Positions 1 through 8,263 of a DNA stretch of 64,000 nt are shown here, piece by piece. The first letter of the stretch is position 1. Every line of letters begins with the position of its first letter. The stretch comes from Pseudobutyrivibrio xylanivorans DSM 14809 (GTDB taxonomy: Bacteria > Bacillota > Clostridia > Lachnospirales > Lachnospiraceae), in assembly GCF_900141825.1 (NCBI RefSeq), contig NZ_FQYQ01000011.1, forward strand, positions 26,660 to 90,659. Reading direction: 5' to 3'. A program made the position numbers and the translations under genes. The notes below the pieces were generated by a model. That model did not search any database. It saw only the letters and a list, made by a program, of their open reading frames with translations, and was not told the DNA's origin.

Positions 1-800
1 TTGTCATATGAATATGAACTGCAAAGATTAATTACAGCAGGGAACATTGCGAATGCAAAAAACTGATGCTTACCTACTGGAAGTAGCTTCAGTGCAATCC
101 ATCCTGCAATGATGAGGGACAATGAATTCATAAAACGTCCCATAAATATTACTCCTGCAAAACCAAATCCTAACAGTCTTGCGATAGTAATTCCGAAACC
201 TGATACCAAATATCTGGATGCCTTTGTCGGCGCGATGTTGTGAACCTCCACATTGTCCTGCAAATCTTCTGCATGCTTAATCCATGTTCCATTTGCAAGA
301 ACTGCATACTGATAAGGGAATGTAACATCCAAATATGGCATCATGTAATAATCTTCCGCTCTCATATAGAAGAATGTATCATCAGTCCAAATCATTCCAT
401 GATATTGATCAAGCCCCAAGTTATGGTCTTTCATTCCCATCATAATATTTGAACAATGGTACGCACTGTAGTAATGCTCCACCTCGTCAACACCAGATAT
501 AGGTGGCATAACAAACTGCATACAGAATGTCCATGCAATTGCTGTAATTACGAACAATCTTGGGTAATTCCACTTCTTATCCAGTATTAATAATCTTAGT
601 GTGTATATCGTAATTGCGAACATTACTATGAAAATAATTCCATAGTAGAAATTAACTCGCTTTGTAGCCGCTGCATTAAAGCAGTTGGCAAAGTAAAAGT
701 ACACACCAAAAATAATTGTTGCTGCTGCAAGAACTACAGCAGCAAGCTTTAATGCCTTTTCTTTATTCATTTCCGAAAAATATGATTTTATTTTTTCCAA
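1..800 (-). CDS. DUF2142-like multi-spanning membrane protein, cut by window edge
   Basis: This is an open frame on the minus strand that runs off the left edge, so only about 266 N-terminal codons are visible. I chose a TTG start at 800-798 because an AGGGG ribosome site lies just upstream; an in-frame ATG follows ten codons later. The protein opens with a hydrophobic helix (about residues 13-32), then two more within the first 90 residues. An extracytoplasmic stretch with PPISGVDEVEHYYSA follows, like the acidic first loop of DUF2142 and GT-C type membrane proteins. Further helices come near the edge, with a conserved-looking FPAVINLCSSYSYD. It is the last visible gene of the glycan operon, 19 bases after the nucleotidyltransferase. 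A role in surface-glycan assembly is inferred from position; a lipid-linked sugar transferase is one possibility. Confidence 0.75.
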   Translation of the reverse strand, partial: MEKIKSYFSEMNKEKALKLAAVVLAAATIIFGVYFYFANCFNAAATKRVNFYYGIIFIVMFAITIYTLRLLILDKKWNYPRLFVITAIAWTFCMQFVMPPISGVDEVEHYYSAYHCSNIMMGMKDHNLGLDQYHGMIWTDDTFFYMRAEDYYMMPYLDVTFPYQYAVLANGTWIKHAEDLQDNVEVHNIAPTKASRYLVSGFGITIARLLGFGFAGVIFMGRFMNSLSLIIAGWIALKLLPVGKHQFFAFAMFPAVINLCSSYSYD

Positions 801-819
801 AAATATTCCCCTTTTGAGA

Positions 820-1860
820 TTACTTTCCTCTAAGTCGACTTTCCATTTTGTTAAGCTCATCAAGCTGACCCATATCCATCCATGAATTCTCATTGATTGG
901 ATATACGCCTACCTTCTTACCATCATCCTTAATACGGTTGATGATATCTGGGAATCCGATGAACTCGCCATCCTTGATGTAATCGAACACTTCTGGTTCT
1001 ACAATGTAAATACCAGTATTTGTGAAGAAGCTAAACTCTGGCTTCTCCTTCATATCTGTGATATTTCCATGCTCACCAAACTCTACGACGCCGTAAGCTA
1101 CCTGGAAATTTCTAAGAGAGCAAACCATAGTAATGACGTTGCCCTCTTTTTTATGATGATCATAAATCTTTGAATAGTCATCCTCAATAAGGATATCGCA
1201 GTTTGTAAGAATAAATGTCTCATCAAGCTTTCCACGAAGAAGAGCAAGACCTCCACCTGTACCAAGTGGTGTATCCTCATCTGCGTACTCGATTGTGTAA
1301 GGCTTCTCCACCTCACCGAAGTATGACTTAATCATGTTCTTCTTATGATTAACAATCATAATCATACGATTGATTCCGTACTCTGCGAAGCCATCAAAAA
1401 TAATCTCTGCAATTGGCTTCTCACCAACTGGGATAAGAGGCTTAGGAAGGATTCGTGTGTATGGATAAAGACGTGTACCCTTTCCTCCTGCCATCATAAC
1501 AACAGGCACTGAAAGGTCGCTCTGTCTTGTTCTCTTTCCTGCACTCCAAAAGATGGTATCTCTAACGATGCCATTCTCGTCTACAATTGGAACACCTTCG
1601 ATATTATGACGGCTGAGGAATTCCTTTGCTTCATCCCTGTCATCCTCTTTCATGGTACGTGGATGATAATTTGCAATAGTGCTTACCTCGTTGTTTAAAT
1701 CTCCACCTGAGAGAATAAAACGGCGCACATCACCTTCAGAAAGTGCTGCGATTAATTTCATATTCTCATCTACGATGAAAACAGTTCTGCGGGCACTTTC
1801 ATCAAAGGTCTTCATGGCCTGTAAAATTGTGTCAGTCTCTTTAATAAAAACGTTTTCCAT
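820..1860 (-). CDS. CBS-domain sugar-1-phosphate nucleotidyltransferase (PtmE-like)
   Basis: The protein has 346 residues. A pair of CBS repeats (about 1-115) is followed by a nucleotidyltransferase fold (about 118-346) with the signature GGKGTRLYPYTRILPKPLIPV broken only by the usual spacing. This architecture is that of PtmE of the Campylobacter legionaminate pathway, which makes GDP-glucosamine from glucosamine-1-phosphate. The gene starts 2 bases after legB, whose product in that pathway is the 4,6-dehydratase acting on the GDP-sugar, which supports the assignment. The CBS pair suggests control by a nucleotide ligand. The substrate cannot be read from the sequence: a mannose- or heptose-1-phosphate guanylyltransferase (HddC-like) remains possible. 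Confidence 0.82.
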   Translation of the reverse strand: MENVFIKETDTILQAMKTFDESARRTVFIVDENMKLIAALSEGDVRRFILSGGDLNNEVSTIANYHPRTMKEDDRDEAKEFLSRHNIEGVPIVDENGIVRDTIFWSAGKRTRQSDLSVPVVMMAGGKGTRLYPYTRILPKPLIPVGEKPIAEIIFDGFAEYGINRMIMIVNHKKNMIKSYFGEVEKPYTIEYADEDTPLGTGGGLALLRGKLDETFILTNCDILIEDDYSKIYDHHKKEGNVITMVCSLRNFQVAYGVVEFGEHGNITDMKEKPEFSFFTNTGIYIVEPEVFDYIKDGEFIGFPDIINRIKDDGKKVGVYPINENSWMDMGQLDELNKMESRLRGK

Positions 1861-1862
1861 AA

Positions 1863-2843
1863 TTAAATGTTGTAAATATCTACCTTATACTTATCTAAGT
1901 TGTGACGAAGGAACTCGATTGTCTCAGCTAATCCCTGCTCGAATGTGTACTGAGGCTTCCAATCTGTAAGCTGAAGAATCTTCTCGTTAGAGCCAAGAAG
2001 ACGGTTAACCTCAGACTTCTCTGGACGAAGTCTGTCCTCATCGCAGATAATCTTTGCGTTTGGATTAATCTGACGGATAAGCTCCTCAGCAAGCTGTCCG
2101 ATAGAGATTTCCTTCTGTGTTGCGATATTTATTTCCTGACCAATAGTCTTGTCGCTCTCGTACATAGCGATGAAACCATTAGCTGTATCCTTTACATAGT
2201 TGAAATCACGTGTTGGTGTAAGGCTGCCAAGCTTGATTTCTTCCTTACCTGCAAGAAGTTGTGTGATGATTGTAGGAATAACCGCACGAGCTGACTGACG
2301 TGGTCCAAATGTATTGAATGGACGCACGATTGTAACAGGTAAATCGAATGAACGATAGAATGACTCTGCGAGTCTGTCTGCACCAATCTTTGTAGCAGAA
2401 TATGGTGACTGTCCCTGATATGGGTGCTTCTCATCGATTGGCACGTACTGAGCTGTTCCATAAACCTCTGATGTAGATGTAACAAGAATACGCTTTGTGC
2501 CAAGGTCTCTTGCAGCCTGAAGGATGTTAAGAGTTCCCTTGATATTAGTATCTACATAAGCATCTGGGCTGTGATAAGAAAATGGAATGGCGATAAGTGC
2601 TGCAAGGTGGAATACTGCGTCGCATCCCTTCATAGCCTCGCGGACACCATTAGGGTCGCGGACATCTCCAGCGAATACCTCTACGTGATCCATGATGCTC
2701 TTATCAAGTGTATCGAGCCATCCCCAGTTATTAAAACTGTTGTAATATACGAATGCTTTTACTTCATAGCCTTTTTTAACTAATTCCTCAACTAAGTGAG
2801 AACCTATAAATCCATCTGAGCCTGTAACTAAAACTTTACTCAT
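1863..2843 (-). CDS. legB: NAD-dependent sugar 4,6-dehydratase LegB family
   Basis: A 326-residue extended short-chain dehydrogenase. It has the NAD-binding VTGSDGFIGSHL motif (residues 6-17), the ST/SE active-site segment (TSTSEVYG, near 122-130) and the YSATK catalytic motif (near 150). The segment AFVYYNSFNNWGWLD after the first strand is characteristic of LegB enzymes, which convert (G/U)DP-GlcNAc to the 4-keto-6-deoxy sugar in legionaminate synthesis. It overlaps the upstream gene by 8 bases, and AAGGAGATGAAAC supplies the ribosome site. The aminotransferase, acetyltransferase, epimerase, synthase and CMP-transferase that would complete the pathway are not in the window. They may lie beyond the left edge, downstream in this operon. 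Confidence 0.88.
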   Translation of the reverse strand: MSKVLVTGSDGFIGSHLVEELVKKGYEVKAFVYYNSFNNWGWLDTLDKSIMDHVEVFAGDVRDPNGVREAMKGCDAVFHLAALIAIPFSYHSPDAYVDTNIKGTLNILQAARDLGTKRILVTSTSEVYGTAQYVPIDEKHPYQGQSPYSATKIGADRLAESFYRSFDLPVTIVRPFNTFGPRQSARAVIPTIITQLLAGKEEIKLGSLTPTRDFNYVKDTANGFIAMYESDKTIGQEINIATQKEISIGQLAEELIRQINPNAKIICDEDRLRPEKSEVNRLLGSNEKILQLTDWKPQYTFEQGLAETIEFLRHNLDKYKVDIYNI

Positions 2844-4263
2844 GTTTCATCTCCTTAAAATATTTATACATTGACTCCGCTACTAATGAGATGTTCTCAT
2901 CCTTTAAGCGGTCTTCCGACATTACGTATGTATTTCCTGGACGAGCGCAGCTCATATAAACTGCCAGGTACTGGATAATATCCTCGCGGCTAGGCTGCTT
3001 GTAGCTTGCCATGGCGCTCTCGTAATTTCCAAATACCTCTTCCAAGTGCATAACACCAGGTGCCCCAGTGTAAACAATGTCACCACTCATAAATACTGGA
3101 TGACGAAGAAGCATTGCTTCCTGTCCTGCTGTACCTGTAAGTGTAGCAACACATTCACTCTTATCGATGAGCTTCAGTGAATCCTCCCATGGGTCGATTA
3201 AGACTACATTTGGATACTGATTAAACTGCTCATAAAAGCTGTTTGGACGAATGCCAAGGAATGAATAATGTTCCTTAACATAAAGTACAGTATCTGCTGG
3301 CAAAGATTTCACCAAATTATCGATGAAATACAGCTGCTTTTCGTACTTTTGTGCACATACAATTGTGGTGGCCTCCGGCTGAAGGTGAAGTGGGAAGTAT
3401 ACGAATTTCTTGCTGTAATCAGCCTTCTTGAAATACTTCTTAGCCTTCTGATATCTGAAATACCACTTGATTGGGTCCATTGTAGCTTCATAGGCCTTGT
3501 AATAAATGTATGAGCCCTTGTCCCTTGTATGTGGATTGAAAAATCTCTGTCTAATATAGAATAATGGCAGGATAAAAAACTTAGCCTTCCATTTTGGCTT
3601 CTTACCTGAAAACTGCATGAATGCTGGCTTCGACTGCTTCTCCTCAAACTTTGTAAGGAAAGCCTCTGCCTCTGCACGCTGCTCCTCAGTAACTGGGATA
3701 TCAGCGTAGTTCTCTGGCATGTTGTAAATCTTCTCAAATGGATCATTTAAAATGTAATGATGAGTAAGATCCTTGCCGCAGGCTCTCATAAACATAAGTG
3801 AGTAGTAGCCTGTGCCAGTCTTCTGACCAACAAGGTAAGCTGCATATGTAAGGAATGTAGCGATAACCTCATCATAGAAGAAATCTACTTTATATGTAGT
3901 GAAAACATACTCCCAGAAGGCAATCAATCCTGCTGCAGTATGCACACAATAATCATAATCACGATAGATTAAAAATCTGTCTGTGTAGATGTATTTCCAC
4001 ATTGGAGCTGCATCATACTTCTTCTCGTACTCAGCAAGCTTCTCTAATGTAAATTCATCCCAGTGCTCATTCATAAAGGATGACATGTCGCATACAACAA
4101 CCTCATCCTTACCAAATTTATCATAGATATATTTTGACTCTTTTTTATCGCAGGTGATAAACACACCTTTAACATCCGAATCGAATTTTTCCTTTATCTT
4201 TTTATAAACGGCAGGGGAAAAATCGTTAAATGGATGCCTTGCCATAAAACAAATAGTATACAA
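2836..4263 (-). CDS. Surface carbohydrate biosynthesis protein, KpsS-like GT-B transferase
   Basis: A soluble 475-residue protein without signal peptide. The C-terminal half has the pattern of capsule synthesis transferases of the KpsS/KpsC type: a FVYFPLHLQPEATT segment near 290, then a lone lysine/histidine motif VKEHYSF, and later ECVATLTGTAGQEAMLLRHPV, the loop that binds the activated acidic sugar in GT-B enzymes of this group. The N-terminal half is not recognisable by eye. Such proteins often accompany nonulosonate and sialic-acid-like clusters, which fits legB next door. The gene overlaps legB by 8 bases and follows the PIG-L deacetylase by 11. Donor and acceptor are unknown. Confidence 0.65.
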   Translation of the reverse strand: MYTICFMARHPFNDFSPAVYKKIKEKFDSDVKGVFITCDKKESKYIYDKFGKDEVVVCDMSSFMNEHWDEFTLEKLAEYEKKYDAAPMWKYIYTDRFLIYRDYDYCVHTAAGLIAFWEYVFTTYKVDFFYDEVIATFLTYAAYLVGQKTGTGYYSLMFMRACGKDLTHHYILNDPFEKIYNMPENYADIPVTEEQRAEAEAFLTKFEEKQSKPAFMQFSGKKPKWKAKFFILPLFYIRQRFFNPHTRDKGSYIYYKAYEATMDPIKWYFRYQKAKKYFKKADYSKKFVYFPLHLQPEATTIVCAQKYEKQLYFIDNLVKSLPADTVLYVKEHYSFLGIRPNSFYEQFNQYPNVVLIDPWEDSLKLIDKSECVATLTGTAGQEAMLLRHPVFMSGDIVYTGAPGVMHLEEVFGNYESAMASYKQPSREDIIQYLAVYMSCARPGNTYVMSEDRLKDENISLVAESMYKYFKEMKHE

Positions 4264-4274
4264 TTTATGCTCTC

Positions 4275-4937
4275 CTAATCTAAGCGGCTCTTAATAAGAT
4301 AAAAAGCCTCCGCATATTTATAGTAGGCTGTGGCTCCTCTGTAGGCAGCCAGGCCCTTTATAGCCTCTGCATTTCTAGGGAATGGAGGGGCTGTAATTTC
4401 ACTTTCGTATGTGTTCATGATTTCGATTTTCTTATCGATGTAATCTGTAATATCCACGAACACGTTTGGCACGAAGCCATTTTCCTGCATAGCCTGATCT
4501 GTCTCTGAAAGAATCTCCATAGCAAGAACAGTCTTAAGGTATGGTGCACGGAAAGATTTTGTGCATGAGTATGCAGCCTCGAAAATCACACGGTGATCTG
4601 AGTGAACATCATGCTGATATGGAAGAAGTAAAAGCTCTGGCTTTACCTCCTCGAAAACTTCCTTAAGCATAGGAATGAATTTTCCTAAGTCAATCTTATC
4701 AACCCCTGCTGGCTCCAGCTCAAGGTTGTAGAAGCCATCAAAACCGTAAGTCTCCTTTACCTTCTGAATCTCCCCGTTGCGCTCTGCGATTCGTTCTGGT
4801 GTGTAGCCATACTCCGGCTTCATGTTTGTGATATTAAGCCAGTAAATCTCATGACCTTCTGACTTCATTTTTAAAAGTGTTCCACCTGCGCCCAGTGTCT
4901 CATCATCTGGATGTGGTGAAATAACCATTACCTTCAT
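4275..4937 (-). CDS. PIG-L (LmbE) family N-deacetylase
   Basis: The 220-residue protein opens with VISPHPDDETLGAGG, the zinc-binding HPDD motif of LmbE/PIG-L deacetylases. The third metal ligand is probably in HDVHSDHRVIFEAA (about residues 115-128). These enzymes remove the N-acetyl group from GlcNAc-containing sugars or lipids. The gene abuts the formyltransferase with no intergenic base, so the two are almost certainly translated together. The pair suggests that an acetamido group is opened and re-capped with formyl. The substrate is inferred only. Confidence 0.87.
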   Translation of the reverse strand: MKVMVISPHPDDETLGAGGTLLKMKSEGHEIYWLNITNMKPEYGYTPERIAERNGEIQKVKETYGFDGFYNLELEPAGVDKIDLGKFIPMLKEVFEEVKPELLLLPYQHDVHSDHRVIFEAAYSCTKSFRAPYLKTVLAMEILSETDQAMQENGFVPNVFVDITDYIDKKIEIMNTYESEITAPPFPRNAEAIKGLAAYRGATAYYKYAEAFYLIKSRLD

Positions 4938-5825
4938 TTAGAGATAATCTCCTTCTTTTAAGCTGACAGCGTCGCTGTCTAATATATGAACGATTCCATC
5001 GTATGCTTTGATGACGAAATCTGTCTGTGAATTCACCCTCAATACCTTACCAGGCTCCAGGTTTGCATATTCATCTGTGAGCTCGTACTCACATTTCCAA
5101 ACCTTTACCTCTTGGTCCCCATTCATAAAGTGGGCACCTACGTAAGGATGTGTAAGTCCTCGAACCAAATTGTAGATAGCGTGTCCTGACATTCTCCAGT
5201 CAATCTGTCCATCCATGCGGCCACGCTTACGCCATGTATTTCCTGCATTAGGATCCTGCTTTACAGGCTTCACTCTATCCTCTGCAAATTCCTTTGTAAA
5301 GGTAAGCACCTGCTCCTTTGCCACATCAAGAACCTTGTTATATAAATCCTGAGCGTCATCAGTTTCATCGATGATGACCTCTCTCTGGCTGATGATATCT
5401 CCTGTATCTGCCCCCTCATCCATAATGAAAAATGTGGATGCAGTCTTCTTAAGCCCAAGCACCAGCGCCCAGATAAGTGGGTGTCTTCCCTTATTACATG
5501 GAAGAGCTGCTGGGTGGAAACCTACTACACCATACTTTGGAAGAGATAAAAGTTCTTTTCCAATGAGGCGAGACCAGCCGAAGCAATATATTACATCAGG
5601 TGACTTGGATTTTGCAAATCCTACTGTCTCCTCGTCGTTAACATTCTTTGTGCAGATGTAATCAATTCCGTATTTTTCTGCAAGTGGTACAAGTGATTTA
5701 AAGTCTGAGTTGATGGCTGAGCTTTCCATGGTGATGATACCATCTACCTTGTAGCCCTTCTCCAGCATTGCTTCTAGCAACACGTAAGAGCTCTCCACAC
5801 AGCCGATGAATAAAGTCGTTTTCAA
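4938..5825 (-). CDS. Formyltransferase-family protein (sugar N-formyltransferase candidate)
   Basis: The protein has 295 residues with a formyltransferase N-domain (about 1-185) and a Formyl_trans_C-like domain (about 200-290). Catalytic landmarks are the histidine in VVGFHPAALPCNKGRHPL and the aspartate in MDEGADTGDI, both placed as in methionyl-tRNA formyltransferase. The asparagine two residues before the histidine (NxH in the classical motif) reads glycine here (GFH). Given its place between a flippase and a PIG-L deacetylase it more likely formylates an amino sugar than Met-tRNA. The cofactor would be 10-formyl-tetrahydrofolate by family. Start ATG at 5825, just downstream of the flippase. 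Confidence 0.83.
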   Translation of the reverse strand: MKTTLFIGCVESSYVLLEAMLEKGYKVDGIITMESSAINSDFKSLVPLAEKYGIDYICTKNVNDEETVGFAKSKSPDVIYCFGWSRLIGKELLSLPKYGVVGFHPAALPCNKGRHPLIWALVLGLKKTASTFFIMDEGADTGDIISQREVIIDETDDAQDLYNKVLDVAKEQVLTFTKEFAEDRVKPVKQDPNAGNTWRKRGRMDGQIDWRMSGHAIYNLVRGLTHPYVGAHFMNGDQEVKVWKCEYELTDEYANLEPGKVLRVNSQTDFVIKAYDGIVHILDSDAVSLKEGDYL

Positions 5826-5838
5826 TTATATACCTCTT

Positions 5839-7203
5839 TTATAGTAGTAACAAATATATTATTAGGCCTGGAACAATCAGCGCTACTGCTGGTCCCCAGC
5901 TTCTTATTAACAGCTTGCTGAAGGAATACTTAAACCTTCTGGAAAGCTTAATAATCAACATCAAAGAATACAGCGCATAGGAAAGTCCTGTTCCGATTGC
6001 AACCATATTAATGCTTCTTTCTACAAACAGCACCAGGCCGCTTGAGAAGATTACATTGAAAATACAAAGTGCAACTGAGTTTGCAATCAATGACTTATTC
6101 AGCTTAAGTACGCTGAAGATATTTCCATAAAGCATTGTTGTGGAATATACTGCCACGCCAATAACAAGTATCTGTGTAGCTGCTGTTCCATCTGTGTACA
6201 TCGGCATGAAATAATGTACAAATACAGGCATTACATAGAAAACGAAAAGGCAAGCTGCACCAGAAATCAGTGCTGTAATGCTGGTGAAGTATCCAGCCTT
6301 ATCCAGAAGCTCCTTTTCATCCTGATGGGCTCCATATAAATGTGAAACCTTTATATAAAATACCTGTGATATTGTCTGTGGCACCAGCACCATGGTAGTA
6401 AATCCCATAAGTGGTACTGAATACACACCCAAATCATCTGTAGATAAGAATCCTAAGATAACAAATTTATCAACTGACTGAACGATTGTCCAAATGAGGC
6501 TGTTAATAAGCAGTGGTAATCCGCCTAATATCATCAGCTTCATATAAGGCCAGTCGAACTGTAATCTGGCTCCCTTGAATGCATCATTTCTAAACATGAT
6601 GATTCCAAGAGCTGCAGATGAAAGTGTCATGGCATAAAGGCCATAGTAACCTGCCACGTTGATAGCAAGCACACCAATACCAAGTGCCAGCAAAGTGCGG
6701 ACAAATCCGATGATTGCTGATTTATTGTAATGTCCATTCATTCTTACTGTGGCATTTGACATATCATCAAAGCTCTTTAGGAGAATGAGAATAGGACACA
6801 TGGCATAACCAAATGCATATCTTGCACCGTCTGATTCTGTTCCGATGCTGCCGCGATAATAAATCAATACCCATGCTTCAAACACAACAAAGATAGCTGC
6901 GTAAATCAAAAGCATAAAGGTCATTGCTGTATTTTTAAGCTTTCCTGCCTCATCCATATCCCTGCGGCCAAGCGCCTGTGGATAATCTCTATTATAGGCA
7001 TTGAGCACGCCAAACTGAGCGTAATTCATATATGTCATTGCCAGCAAACAGGTCTGGTATATTCCCAGTAAATGTGAGCTTACCAGTGACTTATTATATA
7101 CGCTAAATATAAATGACATTGCTGAACATGCAACGGTGGAAAGTGTCACCAATATGAAATCTGCATTTTTCAGCTTATTTAACAGTTTTGTAAACATCCT
7201 CAT
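5839..7203 (-). CDS. Polysaccharide (Wzx-type) flippase
   Basis: A 454-residue membrane protein with about 12 to 14 hydrophobic helices and an early NADFILVTLSTVACSAMSF segment like PST/MOP-superfamily exporters. It would move the lipid-linked oligosaccharide across the cytoplasmic membrane. It overlaps the end of the upstream GT4 gene by 29 bases, consistent with coupled translation in the glycan operon. A conserved arrangement of initiating transferase, glycosyltransferases and flippase in one operon supports the role. No polymerase (Wzy) is obvious among the visible genes. The exact substrate is unknown. Confidence 0.85.
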   Translation of the reverse strand: MRMFTKLLNKLKNADFILVTLSTVACSAMSFIFSVYNKSLVSSHLLGIYQTCLLAMTYMNYAQFGVLNAYNRDYPQALGRRDMDEAGKLKNTAMTFMLLIYAAIFVVFEAWVLIYYRGSIGTESDGARYAFGYAMCPILILLKSFDDMSNATVRMNGHYNKSAIIGFVRTLLALGIGVLAINVAGYYGLYAMTLSSAALGIIMFRNDAFKGARLQFDWPYMKLMILGGLPLLINSLIWTIVQSVDKFVILGFLSTDDLGVYSVPLMGFTTMVLVPQTISQVFYIKVSHLYGAHQDEKELLDKAGYFTSITALISGAACLFVFYVMPVFVHYFMPMYTDGTAATQILVIGVAVYSTTMLYGNIFSVLKLNKSLIANSVALCIFNVIFSSGLVLFVERSINMVAIGTGLSYALYSLMLIIKLSRRFKYSFSKLLIRSWGPAVALIVPGLIIYLLLL

Positions 7204-8263
7204 AAATCTTAACTACTTCTTCCATGTATGCGTCAAAGTTATTCAAAGCCTTGGCGCGCTTTCTGGCTCCGTCAGACTTCATTCGATAAATCTCGCTGTT
7301 AGTCAGGAGCTCTTCTATATTCGAAACAAAAGCTTCTCTGTCGATTGGCTTCTTGTCATTTCCGCAAATCTTACCGCAGCAATCATCCACTGTGACCATA
7401 AATCCGCCCACCTTACTGGTAAGTGTAGGCTTTCCAAAGGCCATAGCTTCTACAGCCGCCATTCCAAATCCTTCGAACTTGGAAGGTGCCACAAGTATCT
7501 TTGTCTGATTCATATAGATGTATGGGTTATGCTGCATTCCCGCCATCTTTATGTTGTCCAAAAGCCCAAGCTTTGTAATAAGCTTCAGACATTCGCTTCC
7601 TAAATCTCCACCACCTACGATAGTCGCTTTGACATCAGGGTGATTCTTACTAACTTCTTTTACAATCTTTATAAATTCCAGAGGGTTCTTATCCTCTGTA
7701 AGGTAACCCACAAAAAGCAGGTCTGATTTAAAGCCTTCCAACTTCTCCTTTGTCATTTCAGTAGCAGCCACATATCCCTTTTCAAAGATAGCCACTGCAT
7801 TAAATGGAACGCCAAGCACAACAGTCCTGTCTTCCATCTTGTCCCTAAACCATGATTTTTCAAGCACTGCACTATTAGGAACAATTATTTTGGCAAAGCT
7901 CTTGCAGGCTCCACCATACACAACTGCCTTTGGGCCAATTCGCTCTACCCACTTTGGAAGAGAGTACAAATGACTGATGATTGGAATCTCATCTGTAACC
8001 TTTGTACACATGAGACTCACATCATATTCATAGGCATGGATAATATCAGGATGAAGCTCATCAATGACTTCCTTGATGGCCTTCTCATCAATTTTTTCCA
8101 TGCCGATGTATTCAATATTGTTGTCCAACAGCTTTGTCTCTATTGAACCTGTAGCTGTCAGATACACACAACGTATATCATCTGGCATAGATTTCATAAT
8201 GTTTATAGCAACATTCTCCATGCCAGAGTATTTGTTTGACTTAGATATGTGTAAGACTATCAT
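7175..8263 (-). CDS. Glycosyltransferase family 4
   Basis: A 362-residue GT-B protein. The N-terminal domain starts with VLHISKSNKYSGMENVAINI. The C-terminal domain has LLFVGYLTEDKNP, and the GT4 signature SKFEGFGMAAVEAMAFG with the EX7E glutamates near 270. The start ATG at 8263 has a strong AGGGGG site. It overlaps the preceding GT4 gene by 23 bases. It resembles the plus-strand GT4 at 24537 from the first residues onward (SNxYSGxENV), so the two are probably paralogues. The sugar added is unknown. Confidence 0.88.
   Translation of the reverse strand: MIVLHISKSNKYSGMENVAINIMKSMPDDIRCVYLTATGSIETKLLDNNIEYIGMEKIDEKAIKEVIDELHPDIIHAYEYDVSLMCTKVTDEIPIISHLYSLPKWVERIGPKAVVYGGACKSFAKIIVPNSAVLEKSWFRDKMEDRTVVLGVPFNAVAIFEKGYVAATEMTKEKLEGFKSDLLFVGYLTEDKNPLEFIKIVKEVSKNHPDVKATIVGGGDLGSECLKLITKLGLLDNIKMAGMQHNPYIYMNQTKILVAPSKFEGFGMAAVEAMAFGKPTLTSKVGGFMVTVDDCCGKICGNDKKPIDREAFVSNIEELLTNSEIYRMKSDGARKRAKALNNFDAYMEEVVKIYEDVYKTVK

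Noticed and set aside
240..452. A 70-codon plus-strand frame near the left edge
   Set aside because: It lies antisense to the partial membrane protein gene, which shows real protein features, and has no ribosome site.
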